DNA of 64,000 nt from Rhodococcoides fascians NBRC 12155 = LMG 3623 (GCF_001894785.1 NZ_BCWW01000006.1:186001-250000), one strand, 5' to 3'. Counted from the stretch's first letter, positions 21,079-30,538 are shown. The notes: generated by a model not told the origin, from the letters alone. Made by a program: numbers and translations.

Positions 21079-21971
21079 GCCGGGCTCAACTCTCGGACGG
21101 ATCCGTCGAAACTCGTTGCGTACAACGACGTCGGGTCGAATCCCACCCCGCCGAACGCGACCGCGGATGTCAGCGGCACACCTGTCGCCACGACACACGA
21201 CGACCCCGACGTCGGGTCGATGCGAATAACTCGTCCCGCGAGATTCTGTGCGAGATAGATCATTCCGTCGCCACCCACGGTCAGGTCGTCCGACATGGTG
21301 AGTGGTCCGAATCCGTCGACGCGAACACGCGAGACCGAACCGGACGGATCCTGCTCGTCGAGGACGTACACGACGGGCTCGACATCGAACGTGTTGCCCA
21401 CGTAGATCTTTCCGCGCGCAATCGCAATCCCGTTGGCAGACCCCAGATCCGTACGTACCGTCGACACGGTGCGATCGGTCGCGATCCGGCTCAGGCCTGC
21501 AGCGACACCCAGATTACGGGTGGTGAAGAGATCACCCGTCTCCGATCTCGCCAGTCCGTTGGGCATCGCCAGTCCCGACGCGTACGTCGAGCGACCGCCG
21601 GTATCGAGATCGAGCGCGTCGATCGTTCCGGTCGAGGAATCGAAAAGTCCTGCGGCCGCGCTGTTTCCGGTGGTGAAGTACAGGGTGTCTCCGTCCCGCA
21701 CCAAGCCGCCGGGTGACTCGACGCCCGCCACCAGAGTGCCCCGGTCTCCGTTCGGCGCGACGCTACGTAGAGCACCCGGTCCGATCGGCGACGTCTCGGA
21801 AACGATCATCGAACCGCGGCCGTCGAACTCCAGATTCTCGAGCATCCCGAATCCCGACGCCACTGTGCTCACCGACCACGGAGTGCACGCACTCGACGCC
21901 TGTGCGGCCGGGGCCGCGGCGATCGACGCGCCGCAGAACAACGCCGCGGTGAAGATCGCCCGAGACTTCAT
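21075..21971 (-). CDS. Secreted beta-propeller protein (SMP-30/gluconolactonase-like)
   Basis: A 298-residue exported protein. A Sec-type signal peptide (MKSRAIFTAALFCGASIAAA) ends near AQAS at 24-27. The mature part consists of repeated blades with short motifs such as GLVRDGDTLYFTT, NGLARSETGDLF and NGIAIARGKIYVGN, typical of the SMP-30/gluconolactonase/NHL propeller class. The metal ligands of true gluconolactonases cannot be assigned with confidence. The ATG at 21971 overlaps the osmC stop by one base (TGATG), and its own stop overlaps acyP. In M. tuberculosis acyP and the osmC homologue are adjacent, so this gene looks like an insertion or a retained extra. Confidence 0.82.
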   Translation of the reverse strand: MKSRAIFTAALFCGASIAAAPAAQASSACTPWSVSTVASGFGMLENLEFDGRGSMIVSETSPIGPGALRSVAPNGDRGTLVAGVESPGGLVRDGDTLYFTTGNSAAAGLFDSSTGTIDALDLDTGGRSTYASGLAMPNGLARSETGDLFTTRNLGVAAGLSRIATDRTVSTVRTDLGSANGIAIARGKIYVGNTFDVEPVVYVLDEQDPSGSVSRVRVDGFGPLTMSDDLTVGGDGMIYLAQNLAGRVIRIDPTSGSSCVVATGVPLTSAVAFGGVGFDPTSLYATSFDGSVRELSPA

Positions 21972-22399
21972 CAGGCGTCCACGTCGATGTCCAGGTTGAT
22001 CGTCGTTCCAGCCTTCAAGGTCCGCCCGACCGTGCACACCTTGTCGATGGCACGCTCGACGACGGTCAGCAGGCGTTGCTGCGCCTCGGGGTCCATCGCG
22101 CTGAGGTCGACTCGAAGGATCTCGTTCAACTCGGGGTAGAGCTCGTTCTCGCGGTCGGCGGCCCCCGACACCTCGACGGTGGCGGAGTAGTCGTCACCGA
22201 GTCGACGAGAGAGCGGGACGTCGGAGCTCATGCCCGTGCACGCCGCGAGGGCGATCTTGAGCAGCTCCCCCGGAGTGAAAACACCCTCGACCGATTCGGA
22301 CCCGATGAGCACCTCAGCTCCCCGCGAACTGCGACCGGTGTATCGACGTGTGCCTGTGCGCTCGACCCAGAGATTGGTCGGCGTGCTCTGTTCTGCCAT
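21971..22399 (-). CDS. OsmC-family peroxiredoxin-like protein
   Basis: A 142-residue OsmC/Ohr-family protein. The two redox cysteines are present, one in ALAACTGMSS and one in DKVCTVGRTL, so thiol-dependent reduction of organic hydroperoxides is likely. It corresponds in position to Rv2923c. The downstream propeller gene is coupled through a TGATG junction. A copy of the 28-bp interspersed repeat lies just upstream (22421-22448), in the gap to mutM. Confidence 0.9.
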   Translation of the reverse strand: MAEQSTPTNLWVERTGTRRYTGRSSRGAEVLIGSESVEGVFTPGELLKIALAACTGMSSDVPLSRRLGDDYSATVEVSGAADRENELYPELNEILRVDLSAMDPEAQQRLLTVVERAIDKVCTVGRTLKAGTTINLDIDVDA

Positions 22400-22420
22400 G
22401 ACCGAAATACTAGGCGGGCG

Positions 22421-22448
22421 GTTCAGGAGTGGAGCCTGCGGAATGACC
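22421..22448 (+). repeat. 28-bp interspersed repeat, single copy
   Basis: The 28 bases here match, with one difference, the reverse complement of the repeat tandemly arranged at 26472-26566. The core is AGGAGTGGAGCCTGCGGAAT followed by GACC. It occupies most of the 57-base gap between mutM and the osmC-family gene. Confidence 0.8.
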
Positions 22449-22456
22449 TTGTGCAG

Positions 22457-23323
22457 TCAGGTCCGGAGGTGTCGCGGCCGCGGCTGGCAGGTGGGGCAGC
22501 TGAACGAGGAGCGGTTCATGAATTTTTCGCGCCGGATCGGTGCGCCGCACCTCGAACAGGGCAGTCCTTCCTGCCCGTAGGCATCGAGCGACCTGTCGAA
22601 GTAGCCGGACTGCCCGTTGACGTTGACGTACAGCGCATCGAAGGAGGTTCCGCCTTGAGCGAGGGCCTCCCCCATCACCGCGTGGACCCCGGTCAGCAGA
22701 CGCCGAAGCGCGGGACGCGTCAGTGTTTCTGCGATTCGATTGCCGTGAATCTTCGCGCGCCACAACGCTTCGTCTGCGTATATGTTGCCGACACCGGACA
22801 GCACGGTCTGGTCGAGCAGTGCCCGCTTGATCTCGGTGTGCTTGCCGCGCAACACGTTCACCACCGATTCGGCATCGAACAGTGGGTCGATAGGATCGCG
22901 GGCGATGTGCGCGACCGGTTCGGGTACCTGGGTTCCGTTCACCGTCACGATCGGAGCGAGTGCCCAACCACCGAAGGTCCGTTGGTCGACGAAGCGGAGG
23001 TCGCTACCGTCGTCCAGGCGAGCTCGAATTCTCAGGTGCTTCTCGTCCGGGGCAGTGGGAGGCTGCACGAGCATCTGCCCGCTCATACCCAGGTGGACGA
23101 CGGTCGCGAAATCGCCGGGTTCCATCACCAGCCACAGATACTTGCCACGCCGCTGGGCCGAAGCGATGCGCTGGTCCCGCAATTGGCCGATCAGATCGAT
23201 GCCGCCGAGGTCGTGTCGCCGCACGGCGCGAGGATGTAGCACCTCCACCGAGCGCACCGTCTTGCCGACCACGTGGGATTCCAGGCCGAGCCGGACCACC
23301 TCGACCTCAGGCAGTTCGGGCAT
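22457..23323 (-). CDS. mutM: Formamidopyrimidine-DNA glycosylase (MutM/Fpg)
   Basis: A 288-residue base-excision repair enzyme that removes 8-oxoguanine and formamidopyrimidines and nicks the strand. The catalytic N-terminus PELPEVE follows the start Met, Lys61 lies in RRGKYLW, and the DNA-binding helix [12 protein letters not shown] is intact. A C-terminal zinc finger uses C256, C259, C276 and C279. The start at ATG 23323 is fixed by the required Pro at position 2; it shares one base with the rnc stop (TGATG), so rnc and mutM are coupled. Confidence 0.97.
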   Translation of the reverse strand: MPELPEVEVVRLGLESHVVGKTVRSVEVLHPRAVRRHDLGGIDLIGQLRDQRIASAQRRGKYLWLVMEPGDFATVVHLGMSGQMLVQPPTAPDEKHLRIRARLDDGSDLRFVDQRTFGGWALAPIVTVNGTQVPEPVAHIARDPIDPLFDAESVVNVLRGKHTEIKRALLDQTVLSGVGNIYADEALWRAKIHGNRIAETLTRPALRRLLTGVHAVMGEALAQGGTSFDALYVNVNGQSGYFDRSLDAYGQEGLPCSRCGAPIRREKFMNRSSFSCPTCQPRPRHLRT

Positions 23324-24120
23324 CAGGAAGAGTCGGATGCGGAGTCGGCAACGACAGGAGTCTCGTTGTCCGACAACGAGTTCCACGCCGTGCTGGCAGC
23401 CTTTTGCTCGGCTTCCTTCTTCGACCGGCCCACCCCGACGCCGCGCGGGAATCCGCCGACGAGCACAGTGGCCGTGAATTCCTTGTCGTGGTCGGGTCCG
23501 GTGGACGAGATCTCGTACGCGGGGACACCCAGTGCACGTTCCGCAGTCAACTCCTGCAGGCTGGTCTTCCAATCCAGACCCGCACCGAGCTTGGGAGCCC
23601 GATCGAGCAAGCCGGCGAACAGTGTCAGAACCACGGTGCGGGCAACATCGATTCCGTGTTGCAGGTGGATGGCACCCAGCAAGGACTCCATACCGTCGGC
23701 CAAGATGCTGGGCTTGTCGCGCCCGCCGGTCTGCTCTTCGCCCTTACCCAGCAACAGATGACGACCGAGGCCGCCGTCACCGAGATCACGAGCCACCTCG
23801 GCGAGCGCATGCATGTTGACCACACTGGCTCTGATCTTGGCCAGCTGTCCTTCGGACTTGGTGGGGTGCACCGCGTACAGGTGCTCGGTGACCGCTAAGC
23901 CGAGCACGGAGTCGCCCAAGAACTCGAGCCGTTCGTTGGTCGGCAGACCACCGTGCTCGTAGGCGAACGACCGGTGCGTCAGAGCCAGCGTCAACAAGGG
24001 TTCGGACAGAGAAACACCGATAGCGGCGAGGAGCGACTCTCGGTCGTCCCCGCCGCTGACGGCAGTGGAGCTATTGTTCTGTGGCCCGCCGTTGTGTCGG
24101 TCCACTACTTCGTTTGTCAC
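23323..24120 (-). CDS. rnc: Ribonuclease III
   Basis: A 265-residue dsRNA-specific endonuclease used in rRNA processing and RNA turnover. The signature NERLEFLGD is at 62-70, the second acidic cluster is [10 protein letters not shown], and a dsRNA-binding domain occupies the last third ([10 protein letters not shown] onward). The start is set at GTG 24120, 11 bases after the rpmF stop; earlier in-frame Met codons lie inside rpmF and are rejected. No strong ribosome-binding site is seen, so GTG 24105 is possible. Confidence 0.94.
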   Translation of the reverse strand: MTNEVVDRHNGGPQNNSSTAVSGGDDRESLLAAIGVSLSEPLLTLALTHRSFAYEHGGLPTNERLEFLGDSVLGLAVTEHLYAVHPTKSEGQLAKIRASVVNMHALAEVARDLGDGGLGRHLLLGKGEEQTGGRDKPSILADGMESLLGAIHLQHGIDVARTVVLTLFAGLLDRAPKLGAGLDWKTSLQELTAERALGVPAYEISSTGPDHDKEFTATVLVGGFPRGVGVGRSKKEAEQKAASTAWNSLSDNETPVVADSASDSS

Positions 24121-24131
24121 CTGAGCGGGAA

Positions 24132-24314
24132 TCAGACCGCTGCGACGACCTGGCGGCCCTTGTAGGTACCGCACGAAGGGCACGCGATGTGGGGCAGCGT
24201 CTTCTCGCCGCAACCACGGTTGGGGCACGTCACGAGGGTGGGCGCAGTGGTTTTCCACTGTGCACGACGCGACCTCGTGTTGGAACGCGACATTTTGCGC
24301 TTCGGGACAGCCAC
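24132..24314 (-). CDS. rpmF: 50S ribosomal protein L32
   Basis: A 60-residue L32 of the large subunit with the usual N-terminus [19 protein letters not shown]. It is the zinc-binding form: C30, C35, C45 and C48 make a ribbon. It begins at the base right after the DUF177 stop codon, the widely conserved YceD-RpmF pairing. Confidence 0.97.
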   Translation of the reverse strand: MAVPKRKMSRSNTRSRRAQWKTTAPTLVTCPNRGCGEKTLPHIACPSCGTYKGRQVVAAV

Positions 24315-24923
24315 TTACTTCTCCTCGGCTTCGTTGTTCACAAGTTCTGTGCTCGGTTCTGGATCCACGCCAAATTTGGCTGCAAGTCCAGCCCAGCGAG
24401 GATCAATTGTATCGTGACTGTGGCCGGATTCAGCAATCGCCAGGCGAACGCCGCATTCTGGGCACAATCCCTCGCACTCGTCACTGCAGACGGGGTGGAG
24501 TGGAAGCTCCAGACCGACCGCGTCGACGATGACGGGTTCGAGATCTATCAGGTCGTCGACGATACGGTGAATCTCGTCCGCATCCGTGGTCTCCTCGGTG
24601 ATGCTGTTCGGGTAAGCGAACAGCTCGGTGAGGTAGACGTCGACATTGCCAGTGACCGGGTCGAGGCAGCGCGTGCACTCACCGGCCGTGGCAGCTCGCA
24701 CGGAACCGGTGACGAGAACGCCCTCGGATACCGCCTGCAACTGCAGATCGAGCGAAACCGGTACACCGGCTTCGATGGCGATGGCATCGAGGCCGATTCG
24801 GGAAGGAGCCGGAACCGTCCGCTCGATGGTTTTCGTCGACCCGGGTCGACGACCGAGGTTGAGAATGTCCAGAACGAATCCTGCGTCCAGTTCGGGACGC
24901 GTCGTTCTCTTGGGCGGGGGCAC
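24315..24923 (-). CDS. YceD/DUF177-family protein
   Basis: A 202-residue DUF177 protein. The family CTRC motif is at C83-C86 ([10 protein letters not shown]). A second cluster C146, C150, C154, C157 ([12 protein letters not shown]) may bind zinc. DUF177 genes sit next to rpmF throughout bacteria; the plant homologue is linked to 23S rRNA accumulation, so a role in large-subunit rRNA processing is a reasonable inference. It abuts rpmF with no gap. Confidence 0.92.
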   Translation of the reverse strand: MPPPKRTTRPELDAGFVLDILNLGRRPGSTKTIERTVPAPSRIGLDAIAIEAGVPVSLDLQLQAVSEGVLVTGSVRAATAGECTRCLDPVTGNVDVYLTELFAYPNSITEETTDADEIHRIVDDLIDLEPVIVDAVGLELPLHPVCSDECEGLCPECGVRLAIAESGHSHDTIDPRWAGLAAKFGVDPEPSTELVNNEAEEK

Positions 24924-25014
24924 GGCTGATCTTCCTTACTGTCGGTGTGCCTACTGTCGGTAAGCAACCACACAACGATACGCATCTGCGCATACGTGAG
25001 CAAATCGTGACGGG

Positions 25015-25806
25015 TCAGTGCCGACTACGACGTCCCTGGTCTGCACTTCCGTAGGAGGTGTCACCGTACGGTTCGTTGCCGTAGTCCGGGACGCCCGAGC
25101 CGGTGCGCAGCTGCTGCCGACCGCGACCCACCGACCGAATGGTGCCGCTGAGGAACTCCTCGAACTCTGCAAGCTTGGTGTCGACGTAGACGTCGCACTC
25201 GCTGCGCATCCGATCGGATTCGGCGTGTGCGCTGTCGATCACCCGAGCCGACTCGGCGTGGGCCGCCTGCACGACCTCCGTCTCCGAGACGAGCCGGTTC
25301 TGTTCGGCGGTGCCGTCTGCGACCGACCGCTCGTACGACGCCGTACCGGACTCGATCATCCGATCGGCCTCGGTGCGAGCGCGAACGGTCAGCGCCTCGT
25401 ACTCACGCTGGCCTTCGAGAACCGTTCGCTCGGCCTCGGCTTCGGCATCGGCCACGAGCTGATCGGCATGCGCCGACGCTTCGGACACCATGCGATCGGC
25501 CTGGGCTTTGGCGTCGGCGAGAATGCGGTCCGCCGAGTCGCGTGCGTTCTCCACCGTGTCCTGAGCTTCGGCGTTCGCACTGGTGACGGTCTTCTCCGCC
25601 GTCGCACGCGCGTCACCCACCAGCTTGTCGCGATGATCCAACACGTCCTGCGCATCGTCGAGCTCGCCGGGGATGGCGTCACGGACGTCGTCGAGCAGTT
25701 CCAGGACATCGCCGCGAGGGACGACGCACCCGGCAGTCATCGGAACGCCGCGCGCCTCCTCGACAATGGCGACGAGCTCGTCGAGCGCCTCGAATACGCG
25801 GTACAC
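25015..25806 (-). CDS. sepIVA: SepIVA-like DivIVA-family septation protein
   Basis: A 263-residue coiled-coil protein. From about residue 60 to 210 it shows near-continuous heptads rich in Ala, Glu, Asp and Arg (for example ADRILADAKAQADRMVSEA). A conserved N-terminus MYRVFEALDELVAIVEEARG precedes them, and the Gly/Tyr/Arg-rich tail is probably disordered. The pattern and neighbourhood match mycobacterial SepIVA (Rv2927c), a cytoplasmic protein needed for septation and polar envelope organisation. GTG start at 25806, with GGGG a few bases upstream. In M. tuberculosis the PDIM locus lies on the far side of this gene; here coaD follows within 151 bases. Confidence 0.88.
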   Translation of the reverse strand: MYRVFEALDELVAIVEEARGVPMTAGCVVPRGDVLELLDDVRDAIPGELDDAQDVLDHRDKLVGDARATAEKTVTSANAEAQDTVENARDSADRILADAKAQADRMVSEASAHADQLVADAEAEAERTVLEGQREYEALTVRARTEADRMIESGTASYERSVADGTAEQNRLVSETEVVQAAHAESARVIDSAHAESDRMRSECDVYVDTKLAEFEEFLSGTIRSVGRGRQQLRTGSGVPDYGNEPYGDTSYGSADQGRRSRH

Positions 25807-25957
25807 CGGTTACCCCAATCGTCGAATCTGCCACCGCGAACGCATCTGCTCCGCAGACGACACCCACAGTTCTTCGCTGCTCAGTCTGCCCGCCGATACG
25901 CCGGTCTGCGCTATACCCACCCGGTGTGTCGCCCTTTCGAACTACTGGGCCATCGAA

Positions 25958-26446
25958 CTATTGGGTTGCACGCTCGGCGATACGCGACATCAACCGGTCC
26001 TGCACGAACGGCGGCAACATACCGGTGACGTCTCCCCCGAACGTGGCCACCTCCTTGACCAACGAGCTCGACAGAAAACTGTGCGCCGGATTCGCAGGGA
26101 GGAACACCGTGTCCACTCCGGTCAGCGTCCGGTTCATCTGCGCCATCTGCAACTCGTAATCGAAGTCGACAGCACTCCGAAGACCCTTCACGATCGCCGA
26201 AAAGCCCTCTTGCCGTGCGTAATCGACCAGCAGGCCATACCACGAACCGACCCGAACATTGGGCAGATGCTCGGTCGCGACCTCGAGCATCTCGATCCGC
26301 TCCTCGACGCTGAACATGCCCTTCTTGCTCTTGTTCACCATCACCGTCACCACCACCTCGTCGAAGGCGGCCGCCGCGCGCTCGAAGATATCCAGGTGAC
26401 CGATGGTCACCGGGTCGAAGGATCCAGGACACAGTGCGCCAGTCAT
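25958..26446 (-). CDS. coaD: Phosphopantetheine adenylyltransferase
   Basis: A 162-residue enzyme of the last part of coenzyme A synthesis; it transfers AMP from ATP to 4'-phosphopantetheine. The nucleotide-binding motif TIGH is at 14-17 ([12 protein letters not shown]). The SSSLVKE segment near 128 closes the active site. Full length. Upstream lies a three-copy tandem repeat (26472-26566) separating it from rsmD. Confidence 0.97.
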   Translation of the reverse strand: MTGALCPGSFDPVTIGHLDIFERAAAAFDEVVVTVMVNKSKKGMFSVEERIEMLEVATEHLPNVRVGSWYGLLVDYARQEGFSAIVKGLRSAVDFDYELQMAQMNRTLTGVDTVFLPANPAHSFLSSSLVKEVATFGGDVTGMLPPFVQDRLMSRIAERATQ

Positions 26447-26471
26447 GCTCGCGAACCTATCAGCTCAGCCA

Positions 26472-26566
26472 GCTCATTCCGCTGGCTCCACTCCTGACCA
26501 CTTCGGTCATTCCGCAGGCTCCACTCCTGACCCAACCCGGTCATTCCGCAGGCTCCACTCCTGACC
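26472..26566 (-). repeat. Three tandem copies of a 28-bp repeat between rsmD and coaD
   Basis: Copies at 26472-26499, 26505-26532 and 26539-26566 share GGTCATTCCGCAGGCTCCAC followed by TCCTGACC. The first copy differs at three positions and the other two are identical. Period is 33-34 bases. The ends GGTCA/TGACC and the inner CAGG/CCTG make each unit an imperfect palindrome. The third copy runs into rsmD and encodes its last eight residues (RSGVEPAE) and stop codon. Confidence 0.85.
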
Positions 26567-27113
26567 GGATTGCGATCTCGATTCGGCTCTCGCCGTACTT
26601 CTTCGACTTCTCCGGCACGAGCCCGGTCGGCCATACGGTCTCCGGCGAACGCGACGACCGTTCGAGCACGACCACCGCGTCGACCGAGAGCCATCCCCCG
26701 CTCACGAGCCGCTCGAGGAGGCCTGCCACGGCGGTATCCGTGACGGCGTACGGCGGATCTGCCAACACCAGGTCGTACGCCGCGTCGGCGGTGCCGGCCA
26801 GGACCGAGGCCACCGGCGCGCATTTGACCGAAGCTCCGGTCAGGCCGACCGATTCGATGTTCTTGCGCACTACCGCGGCCGCCCGTGCGTCGGATTCGAC
26901 CAGCACCGCCGACGCGGCCCCACGTGAGAGTGCTTCGAGTCCGAGCGCACCCGACCCTGCGAACAGATCCAACACCGCGGCCCCGTCGAGCTCCATCCGA
27001 CTTTCGAGCGCACTGAACAGTGCCTCTCGAACCCGCTCCGACGTGGGCCGGGTGCCTTGGCCGGGGACCGCCAATCGGCGACCCCCGGCAACGCCCGCGA
27101 CGATCCGGGTCAT
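26541..27113 (-). CDS. rsmD: 16S rRNA (guanine966-N2)-methyltransferase RsmD
   Basis: A 190-residue SAM-dependent methyltransferase for G966 of 16S rRNA. Motif I is DLFAGSGALGLEAL and the catalytic motif IV is LADPPY. The start at ATG 27113 overlaps the pyc stop by four bases (ATGA). The protein ends in RSGVEPAE, which is encoded by a copy of the 28-bp repeat, so the original C-terminus seems to have been replaced or extended by repeat insertion. Confidence 0.94.
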   Translation of the reverse strand: MTRIVAGVAGGRRLAVPGQGTRPTSERVREALFSALESRMELDGAAVLDLFAGSGALGLEALSRGAASAVLVESDARAAAVVRKNIESVGLTGASVKCAPVASVLAGTADAAYDLVLADPPYAVTDTAVAGLLERLVSGGWLSVDAVVVLERSSRSPETVWPTGLVPEKSKKYGESRIEIAIRSGVEPAE

Positions 27114-30100
27114 TCGCTCCCGGCCTCTTCGCCCGTCGACCCCCCACCGATGACGACGAGCAGATCGCCGCCCTCCACCTGCTGTACGCCCGAGATCGCC
27201 AGACGAGTGACCGAGCCGCCCCGCGGTGCGGTGATCGCTGCCTCCATCTTCATCGCTTCGATCGTGGCAATGGTGTCGCCGGCCGAGATCTTCTGGCCCT
27301 CCTCGACCGCCAGCGTGACCACCCCGGCGAACGGAGCCGGAATGTGTCCGGAATTGGAGCGGTCTGCCTTCTCGACCGTGGGTGCTTCGCTCGCGATGGA
27401 CCGATCGCGCACCGACACCGGACGTAGCTGCCCGTTCAGGATGCACATGACGGTGCGCATACCGCGTTCGTCCGGGTCGGAGATCGCTTCGAGTCCGATG
27501 AGCAGTTCGACGCCCTTCTCGAGCGTGACTCGATGCTCCTCGCCCTGACGCAGACCGTAGAAGAACTGGTTGGCAGACAGTCGGGTGGTGTCGCCGTACT
27601 TCTCTCGATGAGCTTCGAGTTCCGCTGTGGGGCCGGGGAAGAGCAACCGATTCAGAGTGGTACGGCGTTGCGCCGACGTCCCGTCGAGGTTCTTCTCGTC
27701 CTCGTCGGTCAGCGGCGTCACCGGCTTGCCCGCACCACGGCCTTCGAGCGCCTTGGTGCGCAGCGGCTCGGGCCAGCCGCCGGCGGGTGTTCCGAGATCG
27801 CCGCGTAGGAACCCGACAACGGAATCGGGAATGTCGTACCGGCTGGGGTCCTCGGCGAATTCCTCGGCGGACGCATTGGCACCCACGAGCGCAAGAGCCA
27901 GATCGCCGACGACCTTCGAGCTCGGCGTCACCTTGGTCAATCGACCCAACATGCGGTCGGCCGCAGCGTAATTGGCTTCGACCGTCTCGAAGCGATCACC
28001 GAGACCGAGCGAAATGGCCTGTTGGCGTAGGTTCGACAGCTGGCCGCCCGGAATCTCGTGGGTGTACACGCGACCGGTCGGTGCAGGCAGCCCGGACTCG
28101 AAGGGCGCGTACACCTTTCGCACGGCCTCCCAGTACGGCTCGAGATCGCAGACGGCCTGCAGATCGAGGCCGGTGTCGCGCTCGGTGTGCGCAGCCGCGG
28201 CGACGATCGCCGACAGCGCGGGCTGACTGGTGGTTCCTGCCATCGCAGCACAGGCACCGTCGACCGCGTCGGCTCCGGCTTCCCAGGCCGCGAGATAGGT
28301 AGCGAGCTGTCCGCCGGGAGTGTCGTGGGTGTGCACGTGCACCGGCAGATCGAAGTTGGACCGCAACGCCGTCACCAGCGTCTTGGCTGCGGGGGCACGC
28401 AACAGACCCGCCATGTCCTTGATGGCCAGCACGTGCGCGCCGGCATCGACGATCTGCTCGGCCAACTTCAGGTAGTAGTCGAGCGTGTACAGGTTCTCGT
28501 TCGGATTCGACAGGTCGCCGGTGTAACTCAGGGCTACTTCGGCGATGGCCGTACCGGTTTCGCGCACTGCATCGATCGCCGGACGCATCTGATCGACGTT
28601 GTTGAGCGCATCGAAGATACGGAAGATGTCGATTCCGGTGTCGGTGGCCTCGGCGACGAAGCTACGGGTGACCTTCTCCGGGTACGGGGTGTATCCGACG
28701 GTGTTCCTGCCGCGCAGCAACATTTGAATCGCGATGTTGGGCACGGCTTCTCGCAGGCTCGCCAACCGCTCCCACGGATCCTCGTGCAGGAAGCGCAACG
28801 CCACGTCGTACGTCGCCCCTCCCCAGGCCTCGATCGAGAGCAACTGCGGCGTCGTTCGCGCCACGTACGGCGCTACGCCGAGCAGACCACTGGTGCGCAC
28901 ACGCGTTGCCAACAACGACTGATGGGCATCACGGAACGTGGTGTCGGTGACACCGAGCGCCTTCTGATTGCGCAGATCGCGGGCGAACCCTTCCGGCCCG
29001 AGGGCCAGCAGCCGTTGCCGGGAGCCGTCGGGAATGGGAGCCGAGAAGTCGACCTCGGGCAGCTTGTCGTGCGGGTATACCGGCGAGGGACGTTCGCCGT
29101 GCGGCTTGTTGACCGTCACGTCGGCCAGGTAGGTCAGAATTTTGGTGCCACGGTCACCCGAGGAACGCGACGTCAGCAGTTCCGGACGTTCCTCGATGAA
29201 GGAGGTGGTGACGCGTCCTGCGGTGAAATCGGGGTCGACCAGAACCGCTTGCAGGAACGGGATGTTCGTCGCGACACCGCGAATTCTGAACTCCGCCACC
29301 GCACGTCGGGCACGCGCCACGGCAGTGTCGAAATCACGGCCGCGACAGGTGAGCTTGACGAGCATCGAGTCGAAGTAGGCACCGACCTCGGCACCCAACG
29401 TCGTGCCACCGTCGAGGCGCACGCCGGCACCGCCCGGGGTGCGGTAGGCAGTGATGCGGCCGACGTCGGGCCGGAATCCGTTGGCGGGATCCTCGGTGGT
29501 GATGCGGCATTGCAACGCTGCACCGCGCAACACGATGTTCTCCTGCTGCAATCCCAGGTCCGCCAACGTCTCACCGGAGGCGATACGCAGCTGCGACTGC
29601 ACCAGGTCTACATCGGTCACTTCTTCGGTGACTGTGTGCTCCACCTGAATTCGCGGATTCATCTCGATGAAGACGTGATTGCCGCGGGTATCGAGAAGGA
29701 ACTCGACGGTACCGGCGCAGGAATAGCCGATCTGCTTGGCGAACGCCACGGCGTCGGCGCAGATCTTCTCGCGTAGTTCCTGAGGAAGGTTGGGTGCCGG
29801 TGCCAACTCGATCACCTTTTGGTGTCGACGCTGCACACTGCAATCGCGCTCGAAGAGATGGACGACGTTTCCTTGGCCGTCGGCAAGAATCTGTACCTCG
29901 ATATGACGGGGGTCGATCACTGCCTGCTCGAGGAACACGGTCGCATCGCCGAACGCCGACTCCGCTTCGCGCGCAGCAGCTTCGATGGACTCGCGTAGCT
30001 GCTCGGGCTCGGCCACGCGGCGCATTCCGCGACCACCGCCACCTGCCACGGCCTTGACGAACAGCGGGAAAGTCATCGACTCCGATGCCGCGACCAATTC

Positions 30101-30526
30101 GTCGATATCGGACGACGGTTCCGACGACGCCAACACCGGTAGTCCCGCGGCCTTCGCAGCGGCGATCGCACGCGCCTTGTTACCGGTCAGCTCGAGGACA
30201 TCGGCGGAGGGCCCGACGAACGTGATGCCCGCCTCCACACACGCGGCGGCGAGATCCGGGTTCTCGGAAAGGAATCCGTAGCCGGGGTACACAGCATCGG
30301 CACCGCTACGCTTGGCGGCGGCGACGATCTCGTCGACCGAGAGATACGCCCGAACGGGATGGCCCTTCTCCCCGATCTGATACGCCTCGTCGGCCTTCGT
30401 TCGGTGCACCGAGTTTCGATCCTCGAACGGGAACACCGCCACCGTCGAGGCACCGAGTTCGTAGGACGCACGGAAGGCGCGGATAGCGATCTCGCCGCGG
30501 TTGGCAACCAAAACTTTGGAGAACAT
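27110..30526 (-). CDS. pyc: Pyruvate carboxylase
   Basis: A 1138-residue biotin enzyme that makes oxaloacetate from pyruvate, bicarbonate and ATP (anaplerosis). Domains in order: biotin carboxylase (1 to about 460, starting KVLVANRGEIAIRAF), carboxyltransferase (about 530-830, containing FRDAHQSLLATR) and the biotin carrier at the end with the biotinylated Lys in EAMKMEA. The order and length are those of the single-chain enzyme. A TAAGTT -10-like hexamer ends six bases before the ATG, which suggests a leaderless transcript. The stop overlaps the rsmD start. Confidence 0.97.
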   Translation of the reverse strand: MFSKVLVANRGEIAIRAFRASYELGASTVAVFPFEDRNSVHRTKADEAYQIGEKGHPVRAYLSVDEIVAAAKRSGADAVYPGYGFLSENPDLAAACVEAGITFVGPSADVLELTGNKARAIAAAKAAGLPVLASSEPSSDIDELVAASESMTFPLFVKAVAGGGGRGMRRVAEPEQLRESIEAAAREAESAFGDATVFLEQAVIDPRHIEVQILADGQGNVVHLFERDCSVQRRHQKVIELAPAPNLPQELREKICADAVAFAKQIGYSCAGTVEFLLDTRGNHVFIEMNPRIQVEHTVTEEVTDVDLVQSQLRIASGETLADLGLQQENIVLRGAALQCRITTEDPANGFRPDVGRITAYRTPGGAGVRLDGGTTLGAEVGAYFDSMLVKLTCRGRDFDTAVARARRAVAEFRIRGVATNIPFLQAVLVDPDFTAGRVTTSFIEERPELLTSRSSGDRGTKILTYLADVTVNKPHGERPSPVYPHDKLPEVDFSAPIPDGSRQRLLALGPEGFARDLRNQKALGVTDTTFRDAHQSLLATRVRTSGLLGVAPYVARTTPQLLSIEAWGGATYDVALRFLHEDPWERLASLREAVPNIAIQMLLRGRNTVGYTPYPEKVTRSFVAEATDTGIDIFRIFDALNNVDQMRPAIDAVRETGTAIAEVALSYTGDLSNPNENLYTLDYYLKLAEQIVDAGAHVLAIKDMAGLLRAPAAKTLVTALRSNFDLPVHVHTHDTPGGQLATYLAAWEAGADAVDGACAAMAGTTSQPALSAIVAAAAHTERDTGLDLQAVCDLEPYWEAVRKVYAPFESGLPAPTGRVYTHEIPGGQLSNLRQQAISLGLGDRFETVEANYAAADRMLGRLTKVTPSSKVVGDLALALVGANASAEEFAEDPSRYDIPDSVVGFLRGDLGTPAGGWPEPLRTKALEGRGAGKPVTPLTDEDEKNLDGTSAQRRTTLNRLLFPGPTAELEAHREKYGDTTRLSANQFFYGLRQGEEHRVTLEKGVELLIGLEAISDPDERGMRTVMCILNGQLRPVSVRDRSIASEAPTVEKADRSNSGHIPAPFAGVVTLAVEEGQKISAGDTIATIEAMKMEAAITAPRGGSVTRLAISGVQQVEGGDLLVVIGGGSTGEEAGSE

Positions 30527-30532
30527 TGGCTC

Positions 30533-30538
30533 AACTTA
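30533..30538 (-). promoter_or_regulatory. Candidate -10 element giving a leaderless pyc mRNA
   Basis: TAAGTT on the minus strand fits TANNNT and is separated from the pyc ATG by six bases, so transcription would start at or next to the A of ATG. No strong ribosome-binding site precedes the ATG. The -35 is not recognisable. Confidence 0.4.
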
